Part shown: positions 1 through 10,255 of the stretch, one piece after another
How positions within the stretch are numbered: position 1 is the first letter of the stretch
Layout of the letters: each line of letters opens with the position of its first letter
Origin: Thamnidium elegans
Taxonomy: Eukaryota > Mucoromycota > Mucoromycetes > Mucorales > Mucoraceae
DNA length: 64,000 nt
NCBI GenBank assembly: GCA_025201345.1
Contig: JAIXMG010000016.1
Location: forward strand, 124,001-188,000
Reading direction: 5' to 3'
Position numbers and translations under genes: made by a program
Notes under the pieces: model-generated
The model's input: only the letters and a program-made list of their open reading frames with translations
Told to the model about the DNA's origin: nothing
The model's database searches: none

Positions 1-792
1 GCTGACGAAGCCCAGGAACACGAAAAGATTATGCATTTTATATTATTAACTAAAATTATGCGTAATCAATCTGATATTATAGATTTTTTATATAGAAAGC
101 ATAATAAGCCAACTTTAAATAATAATACGGCAAAACCATTTGATCAGTTAACAAACGAATTAAAAGCAACTATTGGTCTGATTACATCAACAACTAAATT
201 CCCCAAGAAAGAAAACATGTGTTATACCATTTGCTTTTTATACTTGGCTTCCTGTTTTGCTACTATTTTACTTCATCGTCCTTTCGCTTTATTTCAACAA
301 CAATCTATATCACCAACCACAAGATCACATCAAAGTCATTGTACTGAAGCTGCTACTAGAATTAAACTTATTACTGAACTTATATTAGAATGTGATGCAT
401 TTGAAGATATGTATTGTTCAATTAGAGGAATCCAGCAAATTGTACATTATTTATCTGCTGCCATTACAATTTTTAAAGAAGGCAATTTTGAACAGGAGCT
501 GCAAAATACACTAAAATTAACTCAAACATTGGCTTCTATATCACCTGCAACTGAAGTAGTAGGTCAGCGACAAAAGATAGAAACTTGTGTAAAACGTAAA
601 AGTTTACATTTGCCTGATAATGTAGCTATGAATTATGGATTACAACAACAAACTATGAATACCACCCACTATGATAACCAATTATATACTACAACATCAC
701 CACTTCCGAATATACCTAATCATCAATCTTTATTAGGATTATTGTTTAATAACGAAGAAGAAGGTGTAGCTCGTAATAATATACCAACTTGA
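1..792 (+). CDS. Fungal-type transcription factor, C-terminal part (partial)
   Basis: An open frame runs from base 1 to a TGA at 790-792, so the 5' end lies outside the window. The roughly 260 visible residues resemble the C-terminal half of the fungal-specific transcription factor middle homology domain that follows a Zn2Cys6 cluster. The supporting signs are a hydrophobic helix ending in LLHRPF, a typical motif of that domain, followed by helical stretches and a polar Q/N/T-rich tail. The DNA-binding cluster is not visible, so the family call rests on the helical domain only. The stop lies just 7 nt from the stop of the convergent U11-48K-like gene. Target genes cannot be inferred. Confidence 0.6.
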   Translation, partial: ADEAQEHEKIMHFILLTKIMRNQSDIIDFLYRKHNKPTLNNNTAKPFDQLTNELKATIGLITSTTKFPKKENMCYTICFLYLASCFATILLHRPFALFQQQSISPTTRSHQSHCTEAATRIKLITELILECDAFEDMYCSIRGIQQIVHYLSAAITIFKEGNFEQELQNTLKLTQTLASISPATEVVGQRQKIETCVKRKSLHLPDNVAMNYGLQQQTMNTTHYDNQLYTTTSPLPNIPNHQSLLGLLFNNEEEGVARNNIPT

Positions 793-799
793 ACGAATA

Positions 800-1683
800 T
801 TACGTTTTTATTTTGTATTGTTGCATATAAGCATGTATAAGTTCTCTTTGAATCTATTTTAAAAAAACAAATATTTTTAATACACAAATATATATATATA
901 TATATATAACATACTTCTGTTGGTGTATTCATTTTCATTTTTATTCTGTATTTTTTATTCTTTTTACTTTGTTGTTCTTGTTGTTGTTTTCGTAAAGATT
1001 TTTTCTTTGCTTGGACCTGACGATCAATTTCATCCGAAAGAACAAGGTTTGTAGAATGATGATCCTTCCTTAATAGATTAGATCTCTGTATCATTTGATC
1101 ATACGCTTGACATTTTTCTGTAATAGTGGGTATAGCTTCTAATTCTTCAATATATCCCGGTTCTTGTACTGTCATCATGGTATCAATTCTATTTTTATAA
1201 CCTTCCAGATTCGGTTCAGATCCGTCTACAAATGAAATAACTGAAGTAGCTTCTTTGTAGAAAAACAAAGAACTTGGCGCTTTTGGGATTTTCTATATAT
1301 AACATTTTTTAACTAAACAAGTTAAAAAGTTTTTTTTTTTTTTTTGTTATTTTTATGACGAATTGTTTTGCTTACTTTTTCTACTTTGGTACCTCGACTT
1401 TTTAATAAACAACGTCTATAATGTTCTTTCATGTTGGAAGAAGAAGTATAATGTCGTTTATCAAATGGGCAAATAATCAATTTTTTTTGTTGCTACATGT
1501 TTTTTTTTTTTAAGCATTAGTTGAAATAATAAAATAATAATAAAATAATAATAATAATACATTTTGCCATTGCTGTAATTCTTTACGCGTCCAACCCAAC
1601 TTTGAAATCACTTTTTCTATTTGGTCATTTGCTTTTTCTACTCTTTTCGATATTAATACAAGTTGACTATGTCGATTATTCAT
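800..1683 (-). CDS. SNRNP48: U11-48K-like CHHC zinc-finger protein (minor spliceosome)
   Basis: Four exons: 1561-1683, 1376-1492, 915-1292 and 800-853, all phase 0, giving 223 residues. Exon 2 encodes a CHHC finger with exact spacing C49-x5-H55-x9-H65-x3-C69 (CPFDKRH...HYRRC), the U11-48K type. In that family the finger contacts the 5' splice site of U12-type introns in the U11/U12 di-snRNP. The last exon (IQRELIHAYMQQY) resembles the conserved C-terminal helix of human U11-48K (VIRDVINVHMEEL, from memory). The middle is Lys/Gln-rich. CHHC fingers also occur in TRM13 and gametocyte-specific factors, but the length and C-terminal helix favour SNRNP48. Start is the first ATG before a well-formed first intron. 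The intron before the last exon holds a TA repeat. Confidence 0.72.
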
Positions 1684-1997
1684 TTAAGGTTAAAGTATAC
1701 AACAGAAAAAAAAACAATTGGTTCGATACGCGCACTGAGGTCGAAAAAGGAACCCATTTATGACGAGTTGAAAAAGTCTGCGTACCAGTTACATCATTGT
1801 AGTACAATACAGCAATTTTATGCATGACGTTGAAACGTCTATTTCAACAAAAGTATTTCTTTGAATAGCCGAATTAGTTCAAGTTTTTTATTTTAGTTCA
1901 TCACACTACAAAAAGAAATTTTATTATAAATAAGGCCCTTGTTATTTTCAATTGTTATTCTTTTCTTCATTATAAACAATAATAATAATACAATAAA
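1684..1997. promoter_or_regulatory. Divergent intergenic promoter region
   Basis: This 314-nt gap separates the U11-48K-like gene (minus) from the secreted-protein gene (plus). A TATAAATA box at 1925-1932 lies 66 nt before the ATG at 1998, a plausible core promoter for the secreted-protein gene. Nothing else recognisable was seen. Confidence 0.45.
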
Positions 1998-2984
1998 ATG
2001 AAGTTCTCCCTTGCCACAATCTCTGCTGCTATCTTAGCCATCTCTACTGTTTCCGGAGCCGCTATTATTGATAAGAGACAAGAACCTAACCAAGATCCTA
2101 ACCAACAAGACCCTAGCCAAGATCCTAACCAACAAGACCCTAACCAAGATCCTAACCAACAACAAAACGCTACTAAACCTGATATTGCTGCCCTTGATGG
2201 CGTTTGTAAGTTTTATATAGAAACAAACCAATATTATATCTTATAAACTCATATATATTTTGATAAAATAGGGTACTTAACTGGTGTCACTCAAAACGTT
2301 TGGGACGCTTATGGTATCGTTCAAAAGGCGATGAACATTGATATCAACTGTCCTCAATTCAACGTCTCTCAAGGTGGTGTTGAAAATAGCTTTGATGTTT
2401 TAATTTCTTCATTCTTAACTCAAAATGCTTCCGATATTGGTGTCAACGCCTCTGCTGCCTCTGTATTTACGTTACAAGAGGGAGATAGCACTGCTAACGC
2501 AACTGATAAAGAATACCTCTGGACATCTTACGCTTCTCAAATCTTTGTCAACCAAGGTCAATGGAAGAACTTTACCTCTAACGGTAAGAACACTGAAGAA
2601 ACTCCAAGTGGTAGCGTTGCAATCCCTGGTACTAAGCCCGTTGAGGCTAATATCTATACCAAGTTTATTGACTCCAATGCCGAACCTGGAAGTGGTAATG
2701 CTGAAAATATTGATACCATCTTTATTTGGGGTACTGAAGCAAAGTTCCACGATGCTACCAAGAGTAAGAGAGCTGATGAAGTTTATGGTGCAATCTTATC
2801 CAAGACCTCATCTATTGCTGAAGATGTCTTTAACAAGACGCTTGCACTCTTGCCTCCTCAAGTTGTATCTAACAATGTCTCTCTTGTATTATTGGATGAT
2901 AGCTGTAAGGCTGATAACGATGATCAAAATGCCGACCAAAACAATGACCAAAATGCCGACCAAGCTAATCAACCTCCTCAGTAA
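1998..2984 (+). CDS. Secreted protein with Kex2-type site and PNQD/DQNA repeats
   Basis: Two exons, 1998-2205 and 2272-2984 (GTAAGT...ATAG intron, phase 1), 306 residues. A signal peptide of about 20 residues (hydrophobic core after MKFSLATISAAILA) is followed by IIDKR, a Kex2-type dibasic site, then a proline/asparagine/glutamine repeat of DPNQQDPNQ units. The body has many N-glycosylation sequons and few cysteines. The C-terminus ends in a second repeat built on DQNAD. No GPI tail is present, so it is probably secreted or cell-wall associated. I do not recognise the central domain. Sequence upstream carries a TATA box. The signal peptide and repeats are seen; secretion is inferred. Confidence 0.75.
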
Positions 2985-3339
2985 ATTAACTGTAAAAAAA
3001 AAAAAATACTTGTTCATACAAATCACATATATAGCTTTATCTCCCATTCACTCTATCAATCTAATATAATAAAATAAAAGAGAAACTTGTTTAGTTCCAT
3101 ACTTTTTCCTTTTTTTGATAAAAACTGAGAATCTAGACTATTTTAAAGTGTATCAAAATATATATAAGGTTCTTTTTCTGCATAAATGTTAAAGCATTAA
3201 ACTATTTAGTGTTAAAAGTCAAAATGACGCTTTCCTTTTTACCCGCCAGTAGCTTGGAATATTCTACTTTTTTTTATCAGGTTTTAAGTATATAGAGGCT
3301 TTTTTTTTTTTACACTTTTATTTTTATATATATATGCAA
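2985..3339. other. Convergent intergenic spacer
   Basis: A 355-nt AT-rich spacer between the stop of the secreted-protein gene and the stop of the CDK7 gene on the other strand. It holds A and T homopolymers expected of 3' ends. No gene or clear element was seen. Confidence 0.4.
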
Positions 3340-4602
3340 TTAAACAGCAAAGTTTAATTTTCTTGGAACCTTGGTATTATCTTGGTTAACATCATCTTTC
3401 GCTTTACGTTTTAAGTGATTAGAAGTTGTTTCATTCGAAACCAAAGTCATACGAGGTAATTTCTCTGGGACGGTCGCTAAAGGCGTATTTCTAAAATAAG
3501 AATGACCTAGACACTCTTCAGCGGTCCATCTACGACTAGGATCAAATACTAACATTTGCTCCAATAGACTTAGGGCATCTGTACCCGCTGCAGTGAAATA
3601 TTGTCGTAAAGGTACTTTAGGAAAAGTCTTGAACTGAATAAAATCAGGTAAGGATGACATGCCTGGCCAATCAGCTTCAGTTGGCGTACCTAACGCGTGA
3701 AATATTTTGGTTAATTGATCCATATCTGTATCACCTGCTACATAAGGTGTTCTCAACATAAGCTCTGCAAATATACATCCCACTGCCCATATATCTACTG
3801 CAAATGAGTATTCTTTAGCTCCAAATAATAATTCCGGTGATCGATACCATCTTGTCACTACTTGTGAAGTCATTTGTCTTCCTGCGTCTCCCCAGTCTCT
3901 TGCTAAACCAAAATCTGCAATCTTGAGTACTCCACCACTTGTTAACAATAAATTGTTTGGTTTCATATCCTATCCAAAAAAAAAAAAAAATACACAAGTG
4001 TTATTATATTTTCTTTATGATAATACAAAACTCTCTCTCTCTCGCTCTCTCTCTCTCTTTCTCCTTACTCTGTGTAAAATAAAATGGCGATGACAGTGAT
4101 CTAATCCTCGTAACATCATTAATAACCAAGATTTTATATCTGCTGGCATAAATAAAATACTCTTGTCCTTGATAACTTGTTCTAAATCGAAATCAAGGTA
4201 TTCCAAGACTAAATTCAAGTTGGTTTTATGAGAAAATACATCAATCAACTACATTAATATTAGTGACACCTTTCTTTTTTTTTTTTTTCTCATGCACACA
4301 TTTACTTCAATGACATTAGGGTGGCGTAACTCTTGTAAATATTTCACTTCACGAATAGCAGTTAAATCAAGTCCGTCTTTGAATTGGCCCATTTTAATTT
4401 TTTTTATAGCTACTTTACGTCCAGTCGTTACCGTTCTACCTATACTCATGTCAATTAGCTGTATTATTTTTTTTTTTTAAAAAAAAGAAAAACAAAACTT
4501 ACCACTATAGACAACAGCATAGGTACCTTCACCTACTTTAGCGTCCTTAACATACTTTCTTTCTATGTGAACGTTTACTTCTTCTGCGTCGTCTGAGTCC
4601 AT
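3340..4602 (-). CDS. CDK7: CDK7/Kin28-type cyclin-dependent kinase (TFIIH)
   Basis: Exons 4503-4602, 4306-4439, 4069-4248 and 3340-3969 give 347 residues, matching the family length of about 346. The kinase shows the glycine loop [15 protein letters not shown], the catalytic loop and DFG, and a T-loop reading [14 protein letters not shown] whose threonine fits the activating T170 of CDK7. The insert [15 protein letters not shown] is diagnostic for CDK7. The family phosphorylates the RNA polymerase II C-terminal domain within TFIIH and acts as a CDK-activating kinase. Intron 1 ends at GAGTATAG, not at the earlier CAG, because only that acceptor keeps the frame (YSG-RTV); CTAATTGAC just upstream fits a branch site. 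Intron 3 carries a long GA tract on the sense strand. Confidence 0.95.
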
Positions 4603-4749
4603 GGTTATCGAAAAAAAGTAAAAAAAGGGTTCGTTACATTTTTTTTTTTTTTTTTTTTTTGGTGTAATTTAAAATGGTCACGAACAAGAAAGGTGGGGTC
4701 TGGCCCTTTTCTTTACTATCTTTTTCTTTTTTTTTTCTTTATTACAGTC

Positions 4750-6524
4750 ATGACGCTTAAAATAAGTGTACCGGAAGCAGCAGCTACACCAGATACGATT
4801 CAATTCAAGCTTGTTCTGGAAGATGTAATACGTTTTATTATAATGTTAAAAAAAATATATATATATTAAAAAAAAAAAAAATCCCCTAGATTCAGGGCGA
4901 ACCTGACAATATTTTACCTACTTGCTTTCGAACTTTTCAACAAATCAGTTGGATTCACAACAAATTAAAAAGAAAGTTTCCAACTGTTGTTCTTCCACCA
5001 TTACCAGAACAACCCATGACTTCACATATTGATGACCAAGATTATGTCGAACGAAAGAGATTACAAGTTGAACGGCTTTTTCAGAGAATTATGGAACGTT
5101 CAGAGCTAACAGAACATGCTGATTTTATTCATTTTTTATCAAGTGATATGGTAAAAAAAAAAAAAACCTTATTTTTTTTTTTGTTTATTGTGATATATAA
5201 TACCAAAACAAAAACAAAAAAAAAAGGCGCCTACACAAGTAGGACCTTCTAGTACAGGTGTCTTGTCCTTTTTAAAATTCAATCGAGTGATAAAACCAAG
5301 TACAGACCGAGGATTTAAATCCTATAAAGCATCAGAAATGATTGAAGGCGTAAGTATATGCTACTGTTTAATTTATATATACTAATTACATCGAAAAATA
5401 GAATGATCAAGATACTTTTCATAAGCATCAAATTTACATTCTATTACAAGAATCATATTATGGTTTTATCGCTGAATCATTAAATGAATTAATTCAAATA
5501 AGAGAAGGTTTAGGAGATGTTATGACACATATGGGTGATTTAGTAATTGAAACTACTCAAAGCAAATATAGACTTGGTTTAGGTTTAAAATTAGATGCCA
5601 GAGATTCACAAAGGAATCTAGATAGGAAAATGCAAATGTTGGGTTTATTAATGGATGAATTAGGTTTTGTATTTACAAGACAGGGAAAAGAAGAAAATAT
5701 GAAGTTTGGTGATGTGATGATTGAATATAAAAACTCACTTGATCCTCTTAAAGTAAAATTCCCCCCTCGTTTTATTATAGTTATATCTTGATTTGACGCT
5801 GTTTTATTTTGTAGGTTGTATTTAATGCCAGAACTATTAAACTGATGGATTATGTTGACCAATTAAAACATAGAAACAAAAAGAGAGACAGATCAGACAA
5901 ATTAAAGCTAAGATTAGGTATTAATCACCCTGAAGTAAAGCAAGTTATTGAAGAAGAAAAAGAAGTAAATAGATTGAATACAATATTGATATATATATAT
6001 ATATACTTACGCCAGAGATATAGGCTACTGAATCACTGTCAAAAAGTAAAAAAGAATTTGATCAATGCCAAGAAAGGGTTAAAAAAGAAATCCATGTATT
6101 TGACTTACAAAAGAGTAAAGATCTAAGGAAAGCAATAAAGGATTATGTTAACCTAAGTATTCGCTATGAAAATACAAAGTTACAAAACTTGGAAAAGACT
6201 TTGCAAGATATGCAACAACCTATGATTCGTTCTACTCCATTCATGTACCATGCTATCTCTCCAACTACTTCTTCAGTTAGTCGTGATTCAATCACTTCTT
6301 CCGAAAGACAAAAGAAGAGAAGGGAAAAGAAACACTTGCATCAAAACTATAAAGAATTGCAAAAACCATTACAGTCTTCTGCTTCTTTACCAACTAGAAC
6401 TGTACCTGAACAAGACTCTGACTCTACCGAAAGTGGAACAAGTCATGCTATTACCGATACAAGAACTGCTTTATCTGCTTCTTACGATGATAGACTATCA
6501 ACTAAAAACTGGCTAAACGAATAA
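4750..6524 (+). CDS. PX-BAR sorting nexin
   Basis: Six exons: 4750-4824, 4890-5150, 5227-5349, 5402-5752, 5815-5964, 6024-6524, all phase 0, giving 486 residues. The N-terminal ~115 residues form a PX domain, with the core FRTFQQISWIHNKLKRKFP followed by PPLPEQ, the usual proline loop. Residues ~165-390 are long amphipathic helices typical of a BAR domain, including DLRKAIKDYVNLSIRYE near its end. The C-terminus is a Ser/Thr-rich low-complexity tail ending KNWLNE. PX-BAR proteins bind phosphoinositides and curve endosomal membranes for recycling or autophagy. Assignment among Vps5, Snx4, Snx41/Atg20 and Mvp1 types cannot be made by eye. It faces CDK7 across a 147-nt promoter gap. Confidence 0.82.
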
Positions 6525-6666
6525 TTTGTAATTTGATCGCAAACACTTTTTTTTTTTGACAAGATAAATTTCCTAATTTGAAACACTATTTTTTTTTTTT
6601 TATATATATCACCTAGTTGATACATTTTTTTTTTTTCATTCTTATCTTTTTTACAAATAAATAAGA

Positions 6667-8460
6667 ATGACTAGAATTGTACGTGATTCCCTAAAAAAGC
6701 TATTGAAAGAAGAACAACAAGTTCCCAAACAAAAGAATGAGGAACAACCATCTCAAGACAGAACATATAAAAAGTACACGGAACAAGATAAAGAAGATTT
6801 ATTTTACCTTGTTCACGAAAAGGGTATGAGTACTCACGCCGCTGCTTTAGAGCTTGGTATTAATCCAAGAACTGCTCAAAACTGGGTCAAGAAAGAACAA
6901 GACGCACTTTATAATCAAGAGCACGGGTACACTTCCAATAATCCATCTTCTGAAACACCCGACGAAACTAGAACTTATAAAAAGTATACGCCTCAAGACA
7001 AGGAAAATCTGATATATCTTATACGCGAAAGAGGTATGAGTACCCGTAATGCTGCTTTACAACTAGGTATTAACCCTAGTACTGCGCAAACCTGGGTCAA
7101 GAAGGAACAGGACGAGCAAGACGCCCGTGTTTATAGACAAACCGAAGAGCGCGCCGCCGAGTCTTCTAGTAGTCACTCATCTTCTTCCCCTCGAACAAGT
7201 GCAGAACTGTCTCCTGTGCAGCACTCGCCAATGAACGCTACGCAAAAGTATAAAAAGTATACACCTCAAGACAAGGAGAATCTGCTCTATCTTATCCGCG
7301 AAAGAGGCATGAATACACGCAGTGCTGCTTTGCAACTCGGTATTAATCCTAGCACCGCACAAACCTGGGTTAAAAGGGAACAAGATACGCGTCTCTATCC
7401 ACAAACAGAAGAACGCGCTGCAGATCCTGATAATCACGCAACTGGATATGCTTCTGAATCCGAGGGTGAACTGGAGTCCCCTGTCACACCTCAAAGAACG
7501 ATTGAGCAGCAATCGCCCATGAACGCTACTCACACCTATAAACACTATACGCCGCAAGACAAGGAAAGCCTGTTCTATCTTATCCGAGAAAAGGGTATGA
7601 GTACAACTGCTGCTGCTACCCAACTCGGTATCAATCCTAGTACTGCTCAAAGCTGGGTACGAAAAGAAAGGGATTATGCCAAAGAAACTGGTCAAACCTC
7701 GAAACTTTTGGAAAAGCAATTGGACCGTGAAGAATCTATCGAGAAGAATATTCCTTTTGTAAACACATCCAATCATGGTCAACAAGAGGATCGTCGTTCG
7801 GCAACCCCTCAAGTAGTTCCGAATTCTGTTGAACCTACGGCTACTAAACAAACAAGAAATTATAAAAAATACACTCCTCAGGATAAAGAAAATCTATTCC
7901 ATCTTGTCCGAGAAAAAGGTATGAGCACAACTGCTGCTGCTACACAACTCGATATCAATCCTAGTACTGCTCAAAGCTGGGTACGAAAAGACCGAGAAAA
8001 TCCTCAGCCGGTCCCTGTACAAACTCACCATACTGATCCAAGTCCTGTGCCAGTACCTGTTCAAACCACTGATCAATACGTATCTGAAAAAGAGGATTAT
8101 GAACAAAGCGTTCCTGAGTCTGTAAAAGCCAAGAGAACCTATAAAAAGTATACTGCTCAAGATAAAGAAAACTTATTCCACCTTGTCAAAGATACGAGTA
8201 TGAGCACACGTGGAGCTGCTATGCAGCTTGGTATCAATCCTAGTACTGCTCAAAGCTGGGTCAAAAAAGATAGAGAAGAGACTGCTGCCCTTTCAGAAGA
8301 ACAGGAAGAGTTCTTGACAACTAAAATTAGCGAACAAGGTGTCTTAACTTTGGACGAAATGTTGGAAAGTTTAAATATTGAGTTTAAGGGGCTTGATGTT
8401 TCTAAAACTGCTTTATGTAATTTCGCCATGAAGAAGTACACTATCTGTTTTACTTTATAA
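6667..8460 (+). CDS. Six-fold tandem transposase-type HTH protein
   Basis: A single-exon frame of 597 residues. It holds six copies of a ~48-residue helix-turn-helix unit starting near residues 32, 102, 193, 289, 397 and 490. Each reads roughly TYKKYTPQDKENLFYLI, then MSTRAAAxQLGINPSTAQ, then WVKKE. The units are joined by charged Ser/Thr/Gln linkers. The C-terminal ~50 residues (LTLDEMLESLNIEF...VSKTALCNF) resemble the next segment of IS630/Tc1-type transposases, but the DDE catalytic domain is absent. The same family occurs as a decayed transposase near 41.8-42.3 kb. Known: one such HTH binds transposon ends. Inferred: an exapted multivalent DNA-binding protein. The frame is intact through all repeats, which argues against simple decay. 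Confidence 0.8.
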   Translation: MTRIVRDSLKKLLKEEQQVPKQKNEEQPSQDRTYKKYTEQDKEDLFYLVHEKGMSTHAAALELGINPRTAQNWVKKEQDALYNQEHGYTSNNPSSETPDETRTYKKYTPQDKENLIYLIRERGMSTRNAALQLGINPSTAQTWVKKEQDEQDARVYRQTEERAAESSSSHSSSSPRTSAELSPVQHSPMNATQKYKKYTPQDKENLLYLIRERGMNTRSAALQLGINPSTAQTWVKREQDTRLYPQTEERAADPDNHATGYASESEGELESPVTPQRTIEQQSPMNATHTYKHYTPQDKESLFYLIREKGMSTTAAATQLGINPSTAQSWVRKERDYAKETGQTSKLLEKQLDREESIEKNIPFVNTSNHGQQEDRRSATPQVVPNSVEPTATKQTRNYKKYTPQDKENLFHLVREKGMSTTAAATQLDINPSTAQSWVRKDRENPQPVPVQTHHTDPSPVPVPVQTTDQYVSEKEDYEQSVPESVKAKRTYKKYTAQDKENLFHLVKDTSMSTRGAAMQLGINPSTAQSWVKKDREETAALSEEQEEFLTTKISEQGVLTLDEMLESLNIEFKGLDVSKTALCNFAMKKYTICFTL

Positions 8461-9357
8461 ACATAATATGAATAAGCCTTATTTTTTTTTTTTTTACTTA
8501 TTTTTTCCAGGAAAAAGAAAAAATGAAAATTACAAATAAAAAAAACCTATTAAAAATAAATATCATCCTTGTATCTTGTTTCTTGGCCCTATCTAAATGT
8601 TCCTGTTTACGTTTTCTTTTTTCACCTAACATATGATCACACTCTTTATTGAGCCCTAGTAATCAGATCAACTTTGGTGATGTGTTAATATAGTTATTAC
8701 CTACAGGTTACCTTGAAAAGACGTTCAATCTCTGCATCTATTACATTTGATGTATTTATGCATTATATTTCAATAATACTAATTTATATATACCAAGAAT
8801 TAACCTAGATCATTCTTATGAATTTAATGAATCTGAAGAATCTGAAATATCTGCGATATCAAAAGACCTACTGGTTCATCACATACCGCCTTCAGCTTTG
8901 AGTCTCGATAATTCATCAAATCCACAAAAGAAGAAGCTCAAATTAACCAACTCAGAAACGATTCTTGCATCAAGTGATAGTTTAACTGCTGATAATCAAA
9001 CCAAAGCGGATAAAATTATGATAGCAAATCTTGGATGTTGAGTTTCTCTTATTTATAATTGTGGGAATCTATAGACATATCCGGATTTGTTTGTTGGACT
9101 CGCCAGATGGTAAAAAAAAAAACTTGTGCTTGGAACTCGTGTGTGTAACTTTCTGGTTACATCCAGTATGCGTCTTGATATTAATTCATGTAACATTGGT
9201 CCCTCAACAACACACACCGTCCGACGAATCAAGAGTATTTTTGGACAACAGCTCAATAAAATTTGTAACTGAGATGATTGAGATGTCGCTGCTTAAAAAT
9301 CGCTCACATAAGAAATCACTGCTAATTTCAGCACTTATAATAAATAATGGTCTTTAA
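8461..9357. pseudogene. Decayed coding remnants, family unknown
   Basis: No intact gene is seen. From about 8803 to 9041 (plus) a frame without start codon encodes an acidic Ser/Asn-rich stretch (EFNESEESEIS...) ending at a TGA. A second frame, 9031-9357, overlaps it in another phase. Neither has splice signals that join them sensibly, and I recognise neither. The surroundings (six-HTH gene before, foldback element after) suggest decayed mobile or duplicated DNA. Treat as a remnant only. Confidence 0.3.
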
Positions 9358-9359
9358 TT

Positions 9360-10255
9360 TATTAATGAACAGAAAACGCGTTTCGGACCCAAGTTGCATA
9401 ATAAAAATAGTGGTTTTGAATATATCTTTGATAAAAAAAAGTTAAAAACGTACATTTTTGTTTTTTTTTTTTGATTTTCATTTTTGGGGGTCAATCCCTT
9501 TTGTTTTTTGGCCAAAAATTACGGTTTTTTTTACAATTACTATGTATCCAATTTGAATCTCTTTGTGGAAAAAATAAGAATAGTAAAATACTCATTTATA
9601 CGCATTTAATCCATTTTAAATCAAATTTTTAATTCAAAAATTGAAAGCGTAATCACTGTTTAAAAATAACTTTTTTTTCGAAAAAAAAGACACCTGTTTT
9701 TGTGTAACGATTTTTTCGATTTCTTTCATTTACGTGATTACGTAAAATGTATTTTTTTATTACTACTTCTGATTATACCAACGATTATAGATCTTTAAAA
9801 ACCCTTTATTGTTTATTTATAAATGAAAGAGCTGCAACCAAAACTGAGCGAGAAAACGCTATTTTACGTTCTGCTTAACTCAAATTTTAGTAAAAAAAAA
9901 AAACGTCTTTAAACGTTGATTACTTGCTCATTGTTTTTAGTAAAAATATTTTTTTAGATGGATTAGATGCGTCTAAATGAGTACTTTATTAGCATTGGTT
10001 TTTTTTACAAAGAAAAACAAAGTAGATCGGGAGTAATTGCGAAAAATCTGAGAAAAAAAATCGAAAAACAAGAGGGGTTGACCCCCAAAAATGATCAAAA
10101 ATGGCCAAAAATGAACAGCCGAAAAAAAAGTAGAAAAAACCGAGAAAAATATATAACAACAAGCGGTTTTCAATATTTGGTGTTAAAGACAGTGTCTTGA
10201 CGACTAACTTTCACTAAGTAACTTGGGCAAAAGAACCATTTTCTGGCTTTTAATT
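9360..10255. repeat. Foldback element with ~300-bp imperfect inverted arms
   Basis: The left arm (about 9360-9700) reads as the reverse complement of the right arm (about 9905-10255). Matching pieces include TTTTTGGGGGTCAA (near 9482) against TTGACCCCCAAAAA (near 10078), ACTCATTTATACGCATTTAA (near 9590) against the complement of a block near 9965-9985, and CCAAGTTGC (near 9390) against GTAACTTGGG (near 10218). About 200 nt of unpaired sequence sits in the middle. No transposase frame is inside. It looks like a MITE-type or foldback transposon that has diverged between its arms. Confidence 0.65.
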
